Below are positions 9,701 through 18,309 of a DNA stretch of 64,000 bases, piece after piece (the first letter of the stretch is position 1; every line of letters begins with the position of its first letter). Made by a program: the position numbers and the translations under genes. Origin of the DNA: CAWKKW01 sp963850345 (lineage in GTDB: Bacteria; Acidobacteriota; Terriglobia; Terriglobales; Acidobacteriaceae); NCBI GenBank assembly GCA_963850345.1, contig CAWKKW010000006.1, positions 62,001-126,000 of the forward strand, read 5' to 3'. The notes under the pieces are model-generated. The model worked only from the letters and a program-made list of their open reading frames with translations, was not told the origin of the DNA and did no database searches.

Positions 9701-10060
9701 GGCGACACAGCAGATCTAGTCGGAAACCCGAACCTGCCGGGTGGACGCAACCGCTCGCAGAAGCTGGCAGAGTGGTTCAACACTGCGGCCTTTCGTGTGA
9801 ATGCGGTTGGAACATTCGGCAACACCAGCATCAATTCCTTCATCGGGCCGATGTACTGGAATCTGGACACCGGCATGATCAAGCATTTTCACGTGTACGA
9901 ACACGTAAACGGGGAGTTTCGGGGTATCTTCTACAACGTCTTTAATCATCCGAACTTCGCGAATCCGAACGGAGTGCTGACAAGCCCGACCTTCGGGAGA
10001 ATCACCGGTACCTCCGCTGATCCGCGCGTCATCGAATTTGCGACGCGGCTTTCGTTCTGA
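6746..10060 (+). CDS. Oar-type TonB-dependent receptor
   Basis: A 1104-residue outer-membrane protein. The ATG follows a strong ribosome site (GAGGAGG). An unusual 35-residue leader precedes the signal peptide that begins at Met36 (MKAAWVTLAVITCGGLAANA); an alternative start there is possible. A carboxypeptidase-regulatory-like beta-sandwich follows (GSITGTVMDSSGAAVSGANL, about 58-140), then a plug region with LPLNGRNALNL, then a long beta-barrel ending in ATRLSF with the terminal Phe typical of outer-membrane proteins. This architecture is abundant in Acidobacteriota, where such receptors are thought to import oligosaccharides. The neighbouring GH36 gene starts 34 bases downstream, so the likely ligand is an alpha-galactoside. 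Confidence 0.9.
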   Translation: MRKIFKHTSRATSEPTYRLFTDHQAGRRFDAWRRIMKAAWVTLAVITCGGLAANAQNTGSITGTVMDSSGAAVSGANLELTDVSTSQTRITKSSAQGYFNFVELPPKVYRLRITAPSFKEYVNDSLQLAVGQQIAVQPVLVLGAVNQSIEVTGAPPPVSTTTASVGQVIETKQIDNLPLNGRNALNLILLVPGSLPAGNSGQFGATQQQFDLSGSDPNANNFTLDGGFNMNAFYSNAANYPNPDALQEFNVSTRTYDAGLGRGFNSISGVTKSGTQNYHGTAFEFFRNTALDAANYFASAPSPYKRNQFGGTLGGKIITDRLFFFMSYQGTQIRGTPGLYTYVDLTPAERAGDFSALGTPIIDPQTGQPFPNNQIPSSRIRPFASTFIQQYLPLPNSGSNLYSFAPATSESENQAIGRVDYSITSKDRMFGRYIFDDMPQVGNGVSYYLNSSWLADLPTRRQSMLLNYTRTFSSRLLNTATFDYDRDAYGVITRNNFSLTGLGLDISNGNALKSYGLKPDSILGVSGYFQAGAGVPTRDIVPTTHFNDRVSLTAGAQQLSFGVEIYHTRVNQLQNYLTDGVMNFSGFATGNAAADFLLGQFSNYEQLTPLITRLRQTLPSIYAQDDWKVSRRVTLNLGVRWDPYFPWISQDNVLGTYIPGRQSRVFPLMAPGLLYPGDPGIPRGVASNRYNNVAPRVGIAWDVFGNGHTSVRLGGGLFYMPTNSAINFNRFPQMPPFGFEANLSAGDADHIWAVQPFNGINPFPRPDVTDVQALKQVPFVATTGDTALGLPFKTPVEQQWSASVQQALGRDSVFELAYVGSAASHLLSSYEGNPAVYIPGQSTEANTQQRRLNPNIGPLNILTTYLSSNYNALEASFNKRYSNGLSLLSSYTWSRALGVVGALGEGSNGQRDPFNKRLDYAVAGDSVNSNWVTAVVWDIPGGEVGQPALMHALLSGWQVNGIFTIHSGYPFTVRSGLDNSFSGIGGDTADLVGNPNLPGGRNRSQKLAEWFNTAAFRVNAVGTFGNTSINSFIGPMYWNLDTGMIKHFHVYEHVNGEFRGIFYNVFNHPNFANPNGVLTSPTFGRITGTSADPRVIEFATRLSF

Positions 10061-10094
10061 GTGCAAGCTCTTCCACTTTTTTGAGGTATGAAGA

Positions 10095-12179
10095 ATGAAG
10101 CGACGCGAATTTATCTCGAGTGCGGCAGCGGTGGCGGCAGGCGCTATGTTGCGGCCGCAATGGGCATGTGGATCAACGCATGACACATGGGGCGAGATGG
10201 ACGCTCAGGCTGCAAGCGGTGCCGATTTGGCAAGCCTGTGGCCTAGCTCAGGACACCTGTTTCGAAAGAACCTGAGGCCCGGGCCAGGATTCTCTCTCCT
10301 CTATGAGGGAAAACCTGCAGTACCCGCCTCTGTCTCTCAAGAGACCAGCGGAGAAACGACGTTTCAATTTCCGTCTGGTCTGCAGGTGATTCGCACGGTT
10401 ACAGAACGCCATGGTGTCAACGCTATTGAGTTCTCGCTCCGGATTCGCAATGCAGGAAACCAGCGGCTTGGAGTGATCCAGGACATTCATGCATTGGATA
10501 TAGCCTTCGCAGAAGACGCGATTGCTCATTCGTATGTGTTGTCCTCCGGTGGGGGCGGGTATGACGGCACGTATCCTCCGGAAGCATTCGCTATTCGCAA
10601 ACACTTCTTCGATCCGACGCTTCCTTCTGACGGCGTGGTGACACTGACGACCGAAGGTGGGCGCTCCTCCAATCGCGATTTGCCATTTTACTTCGTGCAG
10701 AACGATGAGGGGAATGCCGGCATCTTCGTCGCGGTTGGATGGTCAGGGCAGTGGGTGTCGACTATCTCAGCGAACTACGGCAGCGAGCCCGCTACGCCCA
10801 GCGCGCTGCACCTGCGCGCCGGGATTCCAGGGATCGAGATCGCGCTCGAACCGGGAGAGGAGATTGCGGGGCCGAGTATTCTTCTGGGTGCTTATGAAGG
10901 ATCTCTGGCCGATGGATCGAACGCGCTGCGTCGCCTCATTCGCAGCCAGTACACGCCGAAGCTGAACGGCGCAGACTTCAACGTGATCGCAACCTATGAT
11001 GCCTGGTGGAATATTGTCGAGAACTATGACGAGGCGCTGATGATGCCTGTGGCGGCAGCGGCGGCCAGTCTTGGTCAGGAGTACTTTCTGCTCGATGCGG
11101 CGTGGTATGAGGGATCGAACGGACCGGAGGGATTCAGCGGTGGCGTGGGAAACTGGAAGCAGGTGGATGCGCACAAGTTTCCGCAGGGGCTGGGCCACTT
11201 TGCCGATTACGTGCGTTCCCAAAATCTGAAGTTCGGGCTGTGGTTTGAACCTGAACGCGTTCATCGTGATTCGGCGCTGGCGCGTGAGCATCCGGACTGG
11301 ATCATCTGGATGTCCGGCTCTCACTATGGACTGCTCAACTATGGGCACCCCCAAGTGCCAGCCTGGGTGCGCGAGATGATGGACACGTACATCACGCAGT
11401 TAGGCATCGAATACATCCGCCACGACTTCAACATCGATCCGCTGGCGTATTGGGATTCCATCGACGCTCCACAGCGGCGCGGTGTTTCACAAATCCGCCA
11501 CATTCAGGGCTTCTATGGAGTGATTGACTGGATTCGCGAGCGGCACCCCAAGACGGTGCTGGAGTGCTGCGCCAGCGGAGGCCGCCGCATCGATCTCGAG
11601 ACGGCACGACGCTTCCACACTTACTGGATCAGTGACGACACGATCGATCCGGAAGTTGATCGCTTTCATCTTCAGGGCATTCACTATTTCTTGCCCGGCA
11701 ACTACTCGTATGTGCAGTACACATTGCCGTCGTTAACTCAGAAGAACTTCAAGCCGCGGGACCTCGACTACCTCGACCTCTTCGGCGGAGCGATGGGCCT
11801 TGGCGGACGAGTCGACTTGTGGCCGGACGCGCAGAAAGAACGCTTCCGCACGATCGAGAAATTACATAAGCGGCTTCGACCATTTCTGATGGAGGATTAC
11901 TATCCGCTAACGGCGCAGCCGCTCGATCTGAACGGATGGGCTGCCTGGCAGTTTCATAACCCGAAGACGGGGAGCGGATTTGTGCAGGCGTTCCGGCAGA
12001 ATTCGGCGGAAGGTACGAAGACACTGGCCCTGCGCGGGTTGAAGGCCGATGGCTCTTACCACTTCACCGATCCGCTGGGTAATACACAGCGAAAGCTGAC
12101 GGGACAAGAGGCAACGAAAGGGATCGATTTCACCCTGTCGCCTATGAGCTCACAGATTCTTGAGTACGAGAGCGCATGA
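10095..12179 (+). CDS. GH36 alpha-galactosidase, exported
   Basis: A 694-residue glycoside hydrolase of family 36. The N-terminus MKRREFISSAAAVAAGA has twin-arginine character, so the folded enzyme is probably exported by Tat. The N-terminal beta-sandwich covers roughly the first 280 residues. The TIM barrel then shows FGLWFEPERV, the nucleophile Asp444 in EYIRHDFN (usual form YIKWDMN) and the acid/base Asp514 in WISDDTID. A C-terminal beta domain ends near LEYESA. It hydrolyses terminal alpha-galactose, such as melibiose or raffinose types. Its 3' end overlaps the convergent FadR-type gene by 38 bases. Lys-to-Arg and Trp-to-His changes in the nucleophile motif are seen in some bacterial members, so activity is likely but specificity is open. 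Confidence 0.88.
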   Translation: MKRREFISSAAAVAAGAMLRPQWACGSTHDTWGEMDAQAASGADLASLWPSSGHLFRKNLRPGPGFSLLYEGKPAVPASVSQETSGETTFQFPSGLQVIRTVTERHGVNAIEFSLRIRNAGNQRLGVIQDIHALDIAFAEDAIAHSYVLSSGGGGYDGTYPPEAFAIRKHFFDPTLPSDGVVTLTTEGGRSSNRDLPFYFVQNDEGNAGIFVAVGWSGQWVSTISANYGSEPATPSALHLRAGIPGIEIALEPGEEIAGPSILLGAYEGSLADGSNALRRLIRSQYTPKLNGADFNVIATYDAWWNIVENYDEALMMPVAAAAASLGQEYFLLDAAWYEGSNGPEGFSGGVGNWKQVDAHKFPQGLGHFADYVRSQNLKFGLWFEPERVHRDSALAREHPDWIIWMSGSHYGLLNYGHPQVPAWVREMMDTYITQLGIEYIRHDFNIDPLAYWDSIDAPQRRGVSQIRHIQGFYGVIDWIRERHPKTVLECCASGGRRIDLETARRFHTYWISDDTIDPEVDRFHLQGIHYFLPGNYSYVQYTLPSLTQKNFKPRDLDYLDLFGGAMGLGGRVDLWPDAQKERFRTIEKLHKRLRPFLMEDYYPLTAQPLDLNGWAAWQFHNPKTGSGFVQAFRQNSAEGTKTLALRGLKADGSYHFTDPLGNTQRKLTGQEATKGIDFTLSPMSSQILEYESA

Positions 12180-12981
12180 CCTGCGAGGAGGATCGCGCGC
12201 CGTTTTTCGCACCCTGCACCGGGGCCGGATGCGTCGCGCCGATCCCAGCCTTTCGGAAACGTTCCAGGGAGGAAGACAGGTGGATCTGCATCACAAGTCT
12301 GGCTGCCTCGCCGTCCCGGTTACGAAGAGCTTCGAGAAGAGAGGCGTGATGTTTGCAGGCCAGGGCCGCTCCGCCTGGCATAGTGACAAAGGTCAACATG
12401 GCACTGCTCAGCTGGTTGCGCAACATATTGAGCAGGTCGAAGAGGAGACGATTGTTGGAAGCCTCAGCGAGGAGCACATGATATTCGAGGTCGAGCCCGA
12501 TGAACTGCTTGGGACGAGCGGTGGCGGTGCGCATCTTCTTCACCAGCGCCTCAAGCTTGTCGAAGTGTTTCTCGGTCCCGCAGACCGCGGCTCGTGCCGA
12601 GGCGGCGCATTCGAGAGCCAGACGGACTTCCATCAGGTTTTCCATATCCTGATGCTCCGTGAGCACACGCCATTCAGCGACCTTACCGATGAAGCGTTCA
12701 GCGCTGGTCGCGAGAAACGTGCCATTGCCAACCGAGACGTCAAGAATGCCGACAATGACCAGGCAGCGAATAGCTTCACGCAAAGAAGAGCGGCCCACGC
12801 CGAAGTGAACGCAGAGGTCACGCTCAGAAGGCAGTCTCTGGCCGGGCTTAAGATCGCCTGTAGAGATAAGGGTGACGATCTGCTGCGCGATATCTTCGCT
12901 GAGCGAGGTGCGGTTCACACGTTGCAGTTTCGAGGAAAACTGTGACTGGGCCAGTTTGTTTCTTGGCGATCGCGCGACCAT
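12142..12981 (-). CDS. GntR/FadR-family transcriptional regulator
   Basis: A 279-residue regulator. The winged helix-turn-helix lies near residues 25-95: ISTGDLKPGQRLPSERDLCV, FGVGRSSLREAIRCL and the wing VGNGTFLA. The C-terminal alpha-helical domain is of FCD type (YHVLLAEASNNRLLFDLL, CKHHASLLEALRNRDGEAA), with His residues that in FadR-like proteins often bind a metal and a small acid ligand. It is transcribed against the surrounding sugar locus and overlaps the 3' end of the GH36 gene. It probably represses the flanking catabolic genes in response to a sugar acid, an inference from family and position. Confidence 0.87.
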   Translation of the reverse strand: MVARSPRNKLAQSQFSSKLQRVNRTSLSEDIAQQIVTLISTGDLKPGQRLPSERDLCVHFGVGRSSLREAIRCLVIVGILDVSVGNGTFLATSAERFIGKVAEWRVLTEHQDMENLMEVRLALECAASARAAVCGTEKHFDKLEALVKKMRTATARPKQFIGLDLEYHVLLAEASNNRLLFDLLNMLRNQLSSAMLTFVTMPGGAALACKHHASLLEALRNRDGEAARLVMQIHLSSSLERFRKAGIGATHPAPVQGAKNGARSSSQVMRSRTQESVSS

Positions 12982-13099
12982 ATCGTGAGTTGACTCTATC
13001 CTTCCGCTAAGCGGGGCTAGTCGATCTTACAGCATAGTTTATGCAGCTTCAAAGGCAGCTGGATGGTTTGGCTGCGCGGGAGTGCAGGGAGGACAGGAT

Positions 13100-13879
13100 T
13101 TGTTGCTCACAGGAAAGACCATCATCATCACCGGCGGAGCAAAGGGCCTGGGGAGGGGCATAGCGAGCGTCTGCCACCGTGAGGGCGCGAACGTAGTGAT
13201 TGCCGATTTGCTGGAACGTGAAGCGGCAGAGTTTGCCGCGGATCTTGGCGATCGCGCGCATGCGGTTCTATGCGACGTGAGGGAAGTGGAAGACCTGGCC
13301 GCGCTGGTGGATAAGACGATCGGGCGGTTCAGATCGATCGATGGCCTGGTCAACAATGCCGGAGTGAATTTCTTAAAACCCTTCATAGATGTGGCGATGA
13401 ACGAATGGGATCACGTGCTTGGAACGGACTTGCGCGCGGCGTTCCTGTTGACCCAGTTGGTCTGTCGGCACATGCTTGGGCAATTTCCGGTGAAGGGCAG
13501 TATCGTAAATATCTCGAGCGTGCACAGCTACGCCGCGTTGCCGGGTGCGGCTCCCTACGATGCGGCCAAGTGGGGCGTAGTAGGGATGACCAAGAGTATC
13601 GCGGTTGAGATGGCTGCCCGCGGAGTTCGGGTCAATTGCGTTTCTCCGGGTTTGATCAACACGTTGATCTGGCGAGATATTCTCGAGGCTTCGCCCGATA
13701 AGCGGGCATGCGAGGATTACTGGAAAAGTAATATTCCGATCGGGCGTGTGATCGAACCGGAAGAGATCGGCGAACTTGTTTCCTTCCTGCTGAGTGATCG
13801 AAGCCAATGCATCACAGGCGCAAATATTTTCGCTGATGGTGGCATGACCAGCCAGCTAGTGAGTCGCGAACCGTGGTAG
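13100..13879 (+). CDS. SDR-family oxidoreductase
   Basis: A short-chain dehydrogenase of about 259 residues. I prefer TTG 13100 because GGGAGGA sits six bases upstream; the longer frame from GTG 13082 would translate that ribosome site. The cofactor loop is TGGAKGLGRG, followed by Asp in IADL (suggesting NAD), NNAG, and the catalytic Ser and Tyr-x3-Lys in NISSVHSY and PYDAAKWG. SPGLIN follows and the C-terminus reads TGANIFADGGMTS, standard for sugar or hydroxy-acid dehydrogenases. Its stop lies inside the start region of the TPR gene (overlap of seven bases). Together with the two upstream dehydrogenases it suggests an oxidative sugar pathway. Confidence 0.87.
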   Translation: MLLTGKTIIITGGAKGLGRGIASVCHREGANVVIADLLEREAAEFAADLGDRAHAVLCDVREVEDLAALVDKTIGRFRSIDGLVNNAGVNFLKPFIDVAMNEWDHVLGTDLRAAFLLTQLVCRHMLGQFPVKGSIVNISSVHSYAALPGAAPYDAAKWGVVGMTKSIAVEMAARGVRVNCVSPGLINTLIWRDILEASPDKRACEDYWKSNIPIGRVIEPEEIGELVSFLLSDRSQCITGANIFADGGMTSQLVSREPW

Positions 13880-14940
13880 ATGGCCGGCAAACCGCGTCGC
13901 ATCGTTTAGAGGAATTACGACCTTGGTATGCGACCGCGCCCGTGCGTGCCATCTGCTGGATTCTTCTGCTAACCCTTCCTGCGAATGCTGCAGGCGTGGC
14001 GCAGCAAACATCTGTGAATGCCCAGACGCGAGCGGCTGAAGTTGAAAATCTGAAGCAACAAGCCGTGTCGGCAGCGGCTTTGAACAACTATGCCGAGGCA
14101 GCCAGGCTCCTGGCGCGGGCTCTAGTGCGCGATCCTGCCGATGGGATGTTGGCACGCTCCGTCGAGATGATCACCTCCAAGGAGGGAGCCGCAGGGGCGG
14201 CAGAGCCTATCCTGAAAAACGCGCTGGTCGATAGGCCGGCTGAGGACGCCATCCGGTTGGCACTGGCTCAGTGTTATCAGCATCTCGAGCAGGATGAGAA
14301 CGCGATTGCCACGCTCTCGGCCGGAACAGCAAAGGCACTGAGTTCTCCTGTCTGGCAATTTACCAAAGGATTCAGCCTCTTCCGCATGGGGCAATACAGC
14401 CAGGCCGAGGAGATCTTCCACGAGATCCTGGGGACAGATCAGATCGGGCCGGCAGCTAGCTTCTTCATCGGGAATTGCCGCTTCGGGCAAGGCGATCTAG
14501 CGGGCGCTTTGCCGTGGTACCAGTCCGCAGTCCAATCGGGAGAAAGCAGTCAAGCTGCCGGGCTAAACGCCTATTACTACAACTATGGTCTGGCGCTATT
14601 TCGCCTCGAACGATATCAGGAGGCGAGCAACGCTTTCTTTCGAGCAACGACGCTGAACTCATCGGACCCGCTCGCTCCATACTTTCTCGGACGTTCTCAG
14701 GCACAAAGCGGCGAGATCGAAGATGCCCTCGCAATCCTGAAGAAAGTCGCCGATACTCACCCAGATTTTGGCCCCGCGTTCTTGCAACTTGGAATGCTAT
14801 ACAGGCGCACGGGTAATCAGGAGCAAGCGAAGTCCGCATTCGCGAGGGTGGGCCAGATCAAGGCAGCGGAGTTGGAAGAACAGCGCTTGCTCGGGCAGAT
14901 GCGCCTTGACGGTGATCAACCGAAACCGAGAAGACCCTAA
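13873..14940 (+). CDS. TPR-repeat secreted or membrane-anchored protein
   Basis: A 355-residue protein starting at GTG 13873, overlapping the SDR stop by seven bases. A hydrophobic segment near residues 26-42 (AICWILLLTLPANAAGVA) acts as signal peptide or anchor. The rest is helical, with recognisable tetratricopeptide units (ALNNYAEAARLLARALVRDP, FRMGQYSQAEEIFHEILG, FRLERYQEASNAFFRATTLN, YRRTGNQEQAKSAFARV). TPR proteins of this type accompany Oar receptor and hydrolase genes in Acidobacteriota, and a similar one lies in the fructan locus at 22731. Its partner is unknown; a periplasmic scaffold role is a guess. Confidence 0.8.
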   Translation: MVDGRQTASHRLEELRPWYATAPVRAICWILLLTLPANAAGVAQQTSVNAQTRAAEVENLKQQAVSAAALNNYAEAARLLARALVRDPADGMLARSVEMITSKEGAAGAAEPILKNALVDRPAEDAIRLALAQCYQHLEQDENAIATLSAGTAKALSSPVWQFTKGFSLFRMGQYSQAEEIFHEILGTDQIGPAASFFIGNCRFGQGDLAGALPWYQSAVQSGESSQAAGLNAYYYNYGLALFRLERYQEASNAFFRATTLNSSDPLAPYFLGRSQAQSGEIEDALAILKKVADTHPDFGPAFLQLGMLYRRTGNQEQAKSAFARVGQIKAAELEEQRLLGQMRLDGDQPKPRRP

Positions 14941-15332
14941 GCTTGCTCGTGCGAGAGAGGCCGCTCATGCGTGGTGTCGCAGAGGTGATGAAAGCCAGGC
15001 ATACGCGTTCGACACCACCGCAGCGAAGTTCGCTGGTCTAAAAGAGAAGAGCGAAGCCGGTCATTGGAGGGACTGCTATTCCATATTGCGGGGCTTTGTT
15101 TTCCATGCCGTCGCGCGGATTGTTGAGGGATGGACGCGGTCCAGGGTTCTGGTCGTCAAAACGTCGGCTTTTGTTAGGGATCAGCGTACGGACCGCCTTG
15201 TTAGAGTCGCTGCTACGGCGAGTGCTCGCGTCTACCCGCAAATGCCATCCGGACTGTGTCGATACTCCTACTGCCGGAAATTTCGGTTCAGCGTTTCCAG
15301 GAGAGGGCTTGAGAATCACCCGCAGTGAGGTG
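14941..15332. other. no intact gene; possible decayed sequence
   Basis: Between the TPR gene and the GH3 remnant both strands have open frames without recognisable motifs. On the minus strand this is where the C-terminal half of a GH3 enzyme should lie, but I could not match it. Confidence 0.4.
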
Positions 15333-15865
15333 TCAGGTGATCAAATGTCCACGCGGATTCCTGATCCAGTCCCCCCAAAGCTGCGCCGACCGTGCCATGG
15401 ACTGCGGCCCAATCCGACAAGACAAAGCCCTTCCACCCCCACTGGCCTTAAGTACAAGACTGTTCAGAAAGTCGTTTTGACAGGCGCGAACTCCGTTCAC
15501 GAAGTTATAGGCACACATTACTGACGCCGGATTGTTAATCTCGACTGCGAATTCGAAGGCCAGCAGGTCGGACTCGCGCAATGCCTTCTCGTCGAGCTCT
15601 GCGTTCACAGAACTCGAGTCGGGTTTGATCATGGAGGGCGTAGTGCTTCAAGTCGCTCATTACTCCGACACTCTGGATGCCTTTCGCTGCGTGTCCTGCT
15701 AAAGTCCCCGCTAGTAACGGATCTTCGCCCCCAAGGTACTCGAACTTACGACCACCCCGGGCATCACGAGCTAAATTAAGCCCAGGACCCAGGACCATGT
15801 TCATTCCCCGTGCGCGAAATTCTTCGGCGATGGCGCGGCCCTGTTTATGTCGTTGCTTCCTCTGA
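15333..15865 (-). pseudogene. GH3 beta-glucosidase remnant, frameshifted
   Basis: Reading leftward, three frames together give a continuous GH3 N-terminal-domain segment: GRAIAEEFRARGMNMVLGPG, GGRKFEYLGGEDPLLAG, SDLKHYALHDQ; then SSSVNAELDEKALRESDLLA and PASVMCAYNFVNGVRACQND; then WGWKGFVLSDWAAVHGTVGA. The last piece holds the nucleophile Asp of the SDW motif. Two single-base shifts separate the frames: an extra A in CAAACCC near 15635 and a missing C in GCCAG near 15455. The segment lacks the enzyme's first ~100 residues and everything after GLDQESAW, where the frame soon stops. It is dead. At its 5' side it abuts a DUF849 remnant on the other strand, so a rearrangement joined unrelated pieces. 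Confidence 0.8.
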
Positions 15866-15869
15866 CGCG

Positions 15870-16119
15870 ATTCGTCATGCTGGGGAGATGGAAGACATCC
15901 TATTAGCGGGAGCGATTGGGCTGGAACATGTTCATCACGGATATGGTGTAGCGTGCTGGTCAGTCAATCAGCGGGCGATCGCCAGAGGCCATAGCATTCG
16001 CACGGGCCTTGAGGATGTGACCGTGCTCCCCGACGGCCAAGATGCCGAGAGCAACGCACAGTTAGTCCAGATTGCTGTCTCAATGGTTGAAAGCGCGCGG
16101 CTGAAATATGCGCAACGCG
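15870..16119 (+). pseudogene. DUF849 (BKACE-like) C-terminal remnant
   Basis: The plus-strand frame reads LEHVHHGYGVACWSVNQRAI, ARGHSIRTGLEDVTVLPDG and SNAQLVQIAV. This matches the end of DUF849 beta-keto acid cleavage enzymes, whose hallmark is GH.vRvGLEDn followed by a sNAeLV helix. The TIM-barrel body with the metal-binding residues is absent. The frame continues to 16358 but with no family features. It is a fragment on the strand opposite the GH3 remnant. Confidence 0.55.
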
Positions 16120-16727
16120 AGCCGTACGAAAACGTTGCGCAAACGAACGTTTGCGAACGTGAGGAAAAGTCACTTGTGAGCCAAGCCCGTTACGCGCCCA
16201 TTCATGGAATCCCTGCTGGTCGCCGCTCCTATAGTTCTGCCGCTCCGAGGCGAACTCCCGCGCGTGGTATGTTCGCGTGGCGTGCCGAGAACGCTTTGGG
16301 GACACCGTTAGCATGGAAGGATTCTAGCGCTACTCACCACAATCCGACGTCTCGTTAGCTATCCGGGCTCAATGAGCGAGTTGGCGATTTACCAACGGCC
16401 GAGAAAGCCGCAGTGAGTCAACTCGTAACGATCACTTGTCTGCGAAAGATCATTCGATTTTACGTCTAAGTAAATGGGCTCTGTTCTCACTGCCGGATAT
16501 AACTGAAACTCATCGCATCCTTGATGAGTCACTTCGGCACCAACGAACGAGTCAGCGTGCCCGCATACCCAACCGGGTGGCTAACAGCAACTCGCGATGA
16601 TTTTGGATATTCCGGCGTTCAGCAGTCGGATCTGCTCCGCGCCTCGTTCCACAGGAGCTCTCAACCGCGGCTGAAGATCTCTCGACATGCTCTTCGGTAA
16701 AAGTGTTTAGCGGCTGTTCGTACCGGG
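16120..16727. other. intergenic, no gene recognised
   Basis: No coding signal is visible between the DUF849 remnant and the end of the GH32 gene. It contains the inverted repeat at 16138-16155. The rest shows short frames only. Confidence 0.5.
16138..16155. promoter_or_regulatory. LacI-type operator-like inverted repeat
   Basis: CGCAAACG-AA-CGTTTGCG is an 8-bp perfect inverted repeat with two central bases. It closely resembles LacI/PurR-family operators (PurR core CGCAAACGTTTGCG) apart from the AA spacer. Half-site-like pieces flank it (AACGTTGCGC at 16131 and CGAACGT after it). It may have controlled a gene now lost from this decayed region. Confidence 0.45.
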
Positions 16728-18260
16728 TTATTGACCTGCATTTTCCCAGATTGACGCTAACCTCCATAGACGGGCATGGACCTTTGTAGTTTCAGAAACC
16801 GAGGGGAAGAAGACGATTCGATTGGTAGTCGTTGGAGGGTAGACTAGATTCGTCATCGCGATTGTGCCGTTTTGAGCGAACGCCTCCACCGAAGATCGGT
16901 CCACAATTACCTTAATGTTATATGGGCGACCTGGTGCAGCAGGGGCCGTTGTTCTTGCAGCAAAGCCAGTGATAGACGTATCACCGGATCGGGTGCGATC
17001 GATATAAAACTCCCCTTTAGCTTTATCAAAGCCGATCTCTGTCCAATGCTGATCGTCATAATAGATCCGCACTCCGAAGCTCTTCGCGTCAGGAGTGACT
17101 TCTTCAAAGTCCAACTCATAGGGAGGCGAGAGCGTTGCCGCGGTTCCTTTAGTGCCTGATGACGAGGCCAGTTGCAGAGTCACGGCAGCTTTTCGAAGAG
17201 GGTCGATTACTGGATCCTGAGCGAGCGCTAGTCCGTGCTGATCATGAACCAGTGAGATTTTCCGTGCGAGGCTCATCTGCCCGCGCCATGGCGAGGTCTG
17301 CAACTTCGATGCGTAGTCCCAATTGTTCATCCATCCAAGTAGGATCGGTCGGCCTCCAGGGGGAATTCCGTTAAAGCTAATGGCGCAGTAATCGTCCTTT
17401 CCGTAGTTCGTCCAACCGTGCGCACCTGCCCCCTCTGAAGCTTTGAAGCTCGTGCCGTCGAACTCTCCTAAGAAATATTGCTCTCCTGATCCGCCCTGTG
17501 GCGCACCCGGGTTCAAACCAACCTTCAATGCCCAGAGCGAACCGTGTTTTCCTTGCGACGGTACGCGTAATAAGTCAGGGCACTCCCATACCCCGTTGGT
17601 ATCGCCTGCGGGGCCGAAATCGCTCGCGTGCGTCCATTGCTTGAGATCCTTCGACAGATAGAAACTGACTTTGTGCTCTCGCGGAAGAGAAACTGCCATA
17701 ACCCAGCGGTGGCGTTCCACGTCCCAGCTGACGCTCGGATCACGGAAATCCGCAAGGTGCAAATCGAGCACAGGGTTCTTCTCGTATTTTTTCCAATTTC
17801 GGCCTTCGTCCAGGCTGTAAGCAAGATTCTGCGTCTGCCTATGGCCATCCGGCGTCTCTCCATCACCGGTATAAACCGCAACAAGGCACTCCTTAGCGGG
17901 CTTACAAAGGCCACTTGTATCGCTATGATCAATCACCACGCTGCCGGTGAAGATCATCACCCCGTTCTCCTCCGGTATCGCGAGCGGTAACTGGCGCCAG
18001 TGAAGGAGGTCGCGGCTAACCGCATGGCCCCAACTCATATGCCCCCAAGTGTCTCCATAGGGGTTGTGCTGAAAAAACAGGTGGTATTCGTGGTGGTAGA
18101 AGACCAGCCCATTGGGGTCGTTGGTCCAATTGCGCTCTGGAGAAAAATGAACCTGAGGGCGGTACGGTTCATCATACGTTTGCGTCTGCGCGCCAGCGGA
18201 GTGCGAGGCAGCAAACACAGATGCGATCATTAAAAACGCGATAACCGATCTCGACTTCAC
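16728..18260 (-). CDS. GH32 fructan hydrolase (levanase/inulinase type), secreted
   Basis: A 510-residue exo-fructosidase-like enzyme. The signal peptide ends near SAGAQ (residue 25). The five-bladed propeller contains the three catalytic motifs: nucleophile Asp48 in WTNDPNG, transition-state stabiliser Asp174 in FRDPS, and acid/base Glu226 in WECPDL. The C-terminal beta-sandwich shows VDRSSVEAFAQNG. WMNNWDY and WRGQMSLAR are typical of levanases. It cleaves terminal or internal beta-fructofuranosyl bonds of levan, inulin or sucrose outside the cytoplasm and releases fructose. It lies 49 bases downstream of the fructokinase on the same strand, so the two form an operon linking release to phosphorylation. 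All key residues are present. Confidence 0.93.
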   Translation of the reverse strand: MKSRSVIAFLMIASVFAASHSAGAQTQTYDEPYRPQVHFSPERNWTNDPNGLVFYHHEYHLFFQHNPYGDTWGHMSWGHAVSRDLLHWRQLPLAIPEENGVMIFTGSVVIDHSDTSGLCKPAKECLVAVYTGDGETPDGHRQTQNLAYSLDEGRNWKKYEKNPVLDLHLADFRDPSVSWDVERHRWVMAVSLPREHKVSFYLSKDLKQWTHASDFGPAGDTNGVWECPDLLRVPSQGKHGSLWALKVGLNPGAPQGGSGEQYFLGEFDGTSFKASEGAGAHGWTNYGKDDYCAISFNGIPPGGRPILLGWMNNWDYASKLQTSPWRGQMSLARKISLVHDQHGLALAQDPVIDPLRKAAVTLQLASSSGTKGTAATLSPPYELDFEEVTPDAKSFGVRIYYDDQHWTEIGFDKAKGEFYIDRTRSGDTSITGFAARTTAPAAPGRPYNIKVIVDRSSVEAFAQNGTIAMTNLVYPPTTTNRIVFFPSVSETTKVHARLWRLASIWENAGQ

Positions 18261-18309
18261 TTCGCCACTCTCCTAATTTCCGGACATTGCTACTCGCGCC
18301 GACTGCCCT

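Noticed and set aside
12160..12945. 261-codon plus-strand frame opposite the FadR-type gene
   Set aside because: Antisense shadow; the minus-strand protein has clear GntR and FCD motifs.
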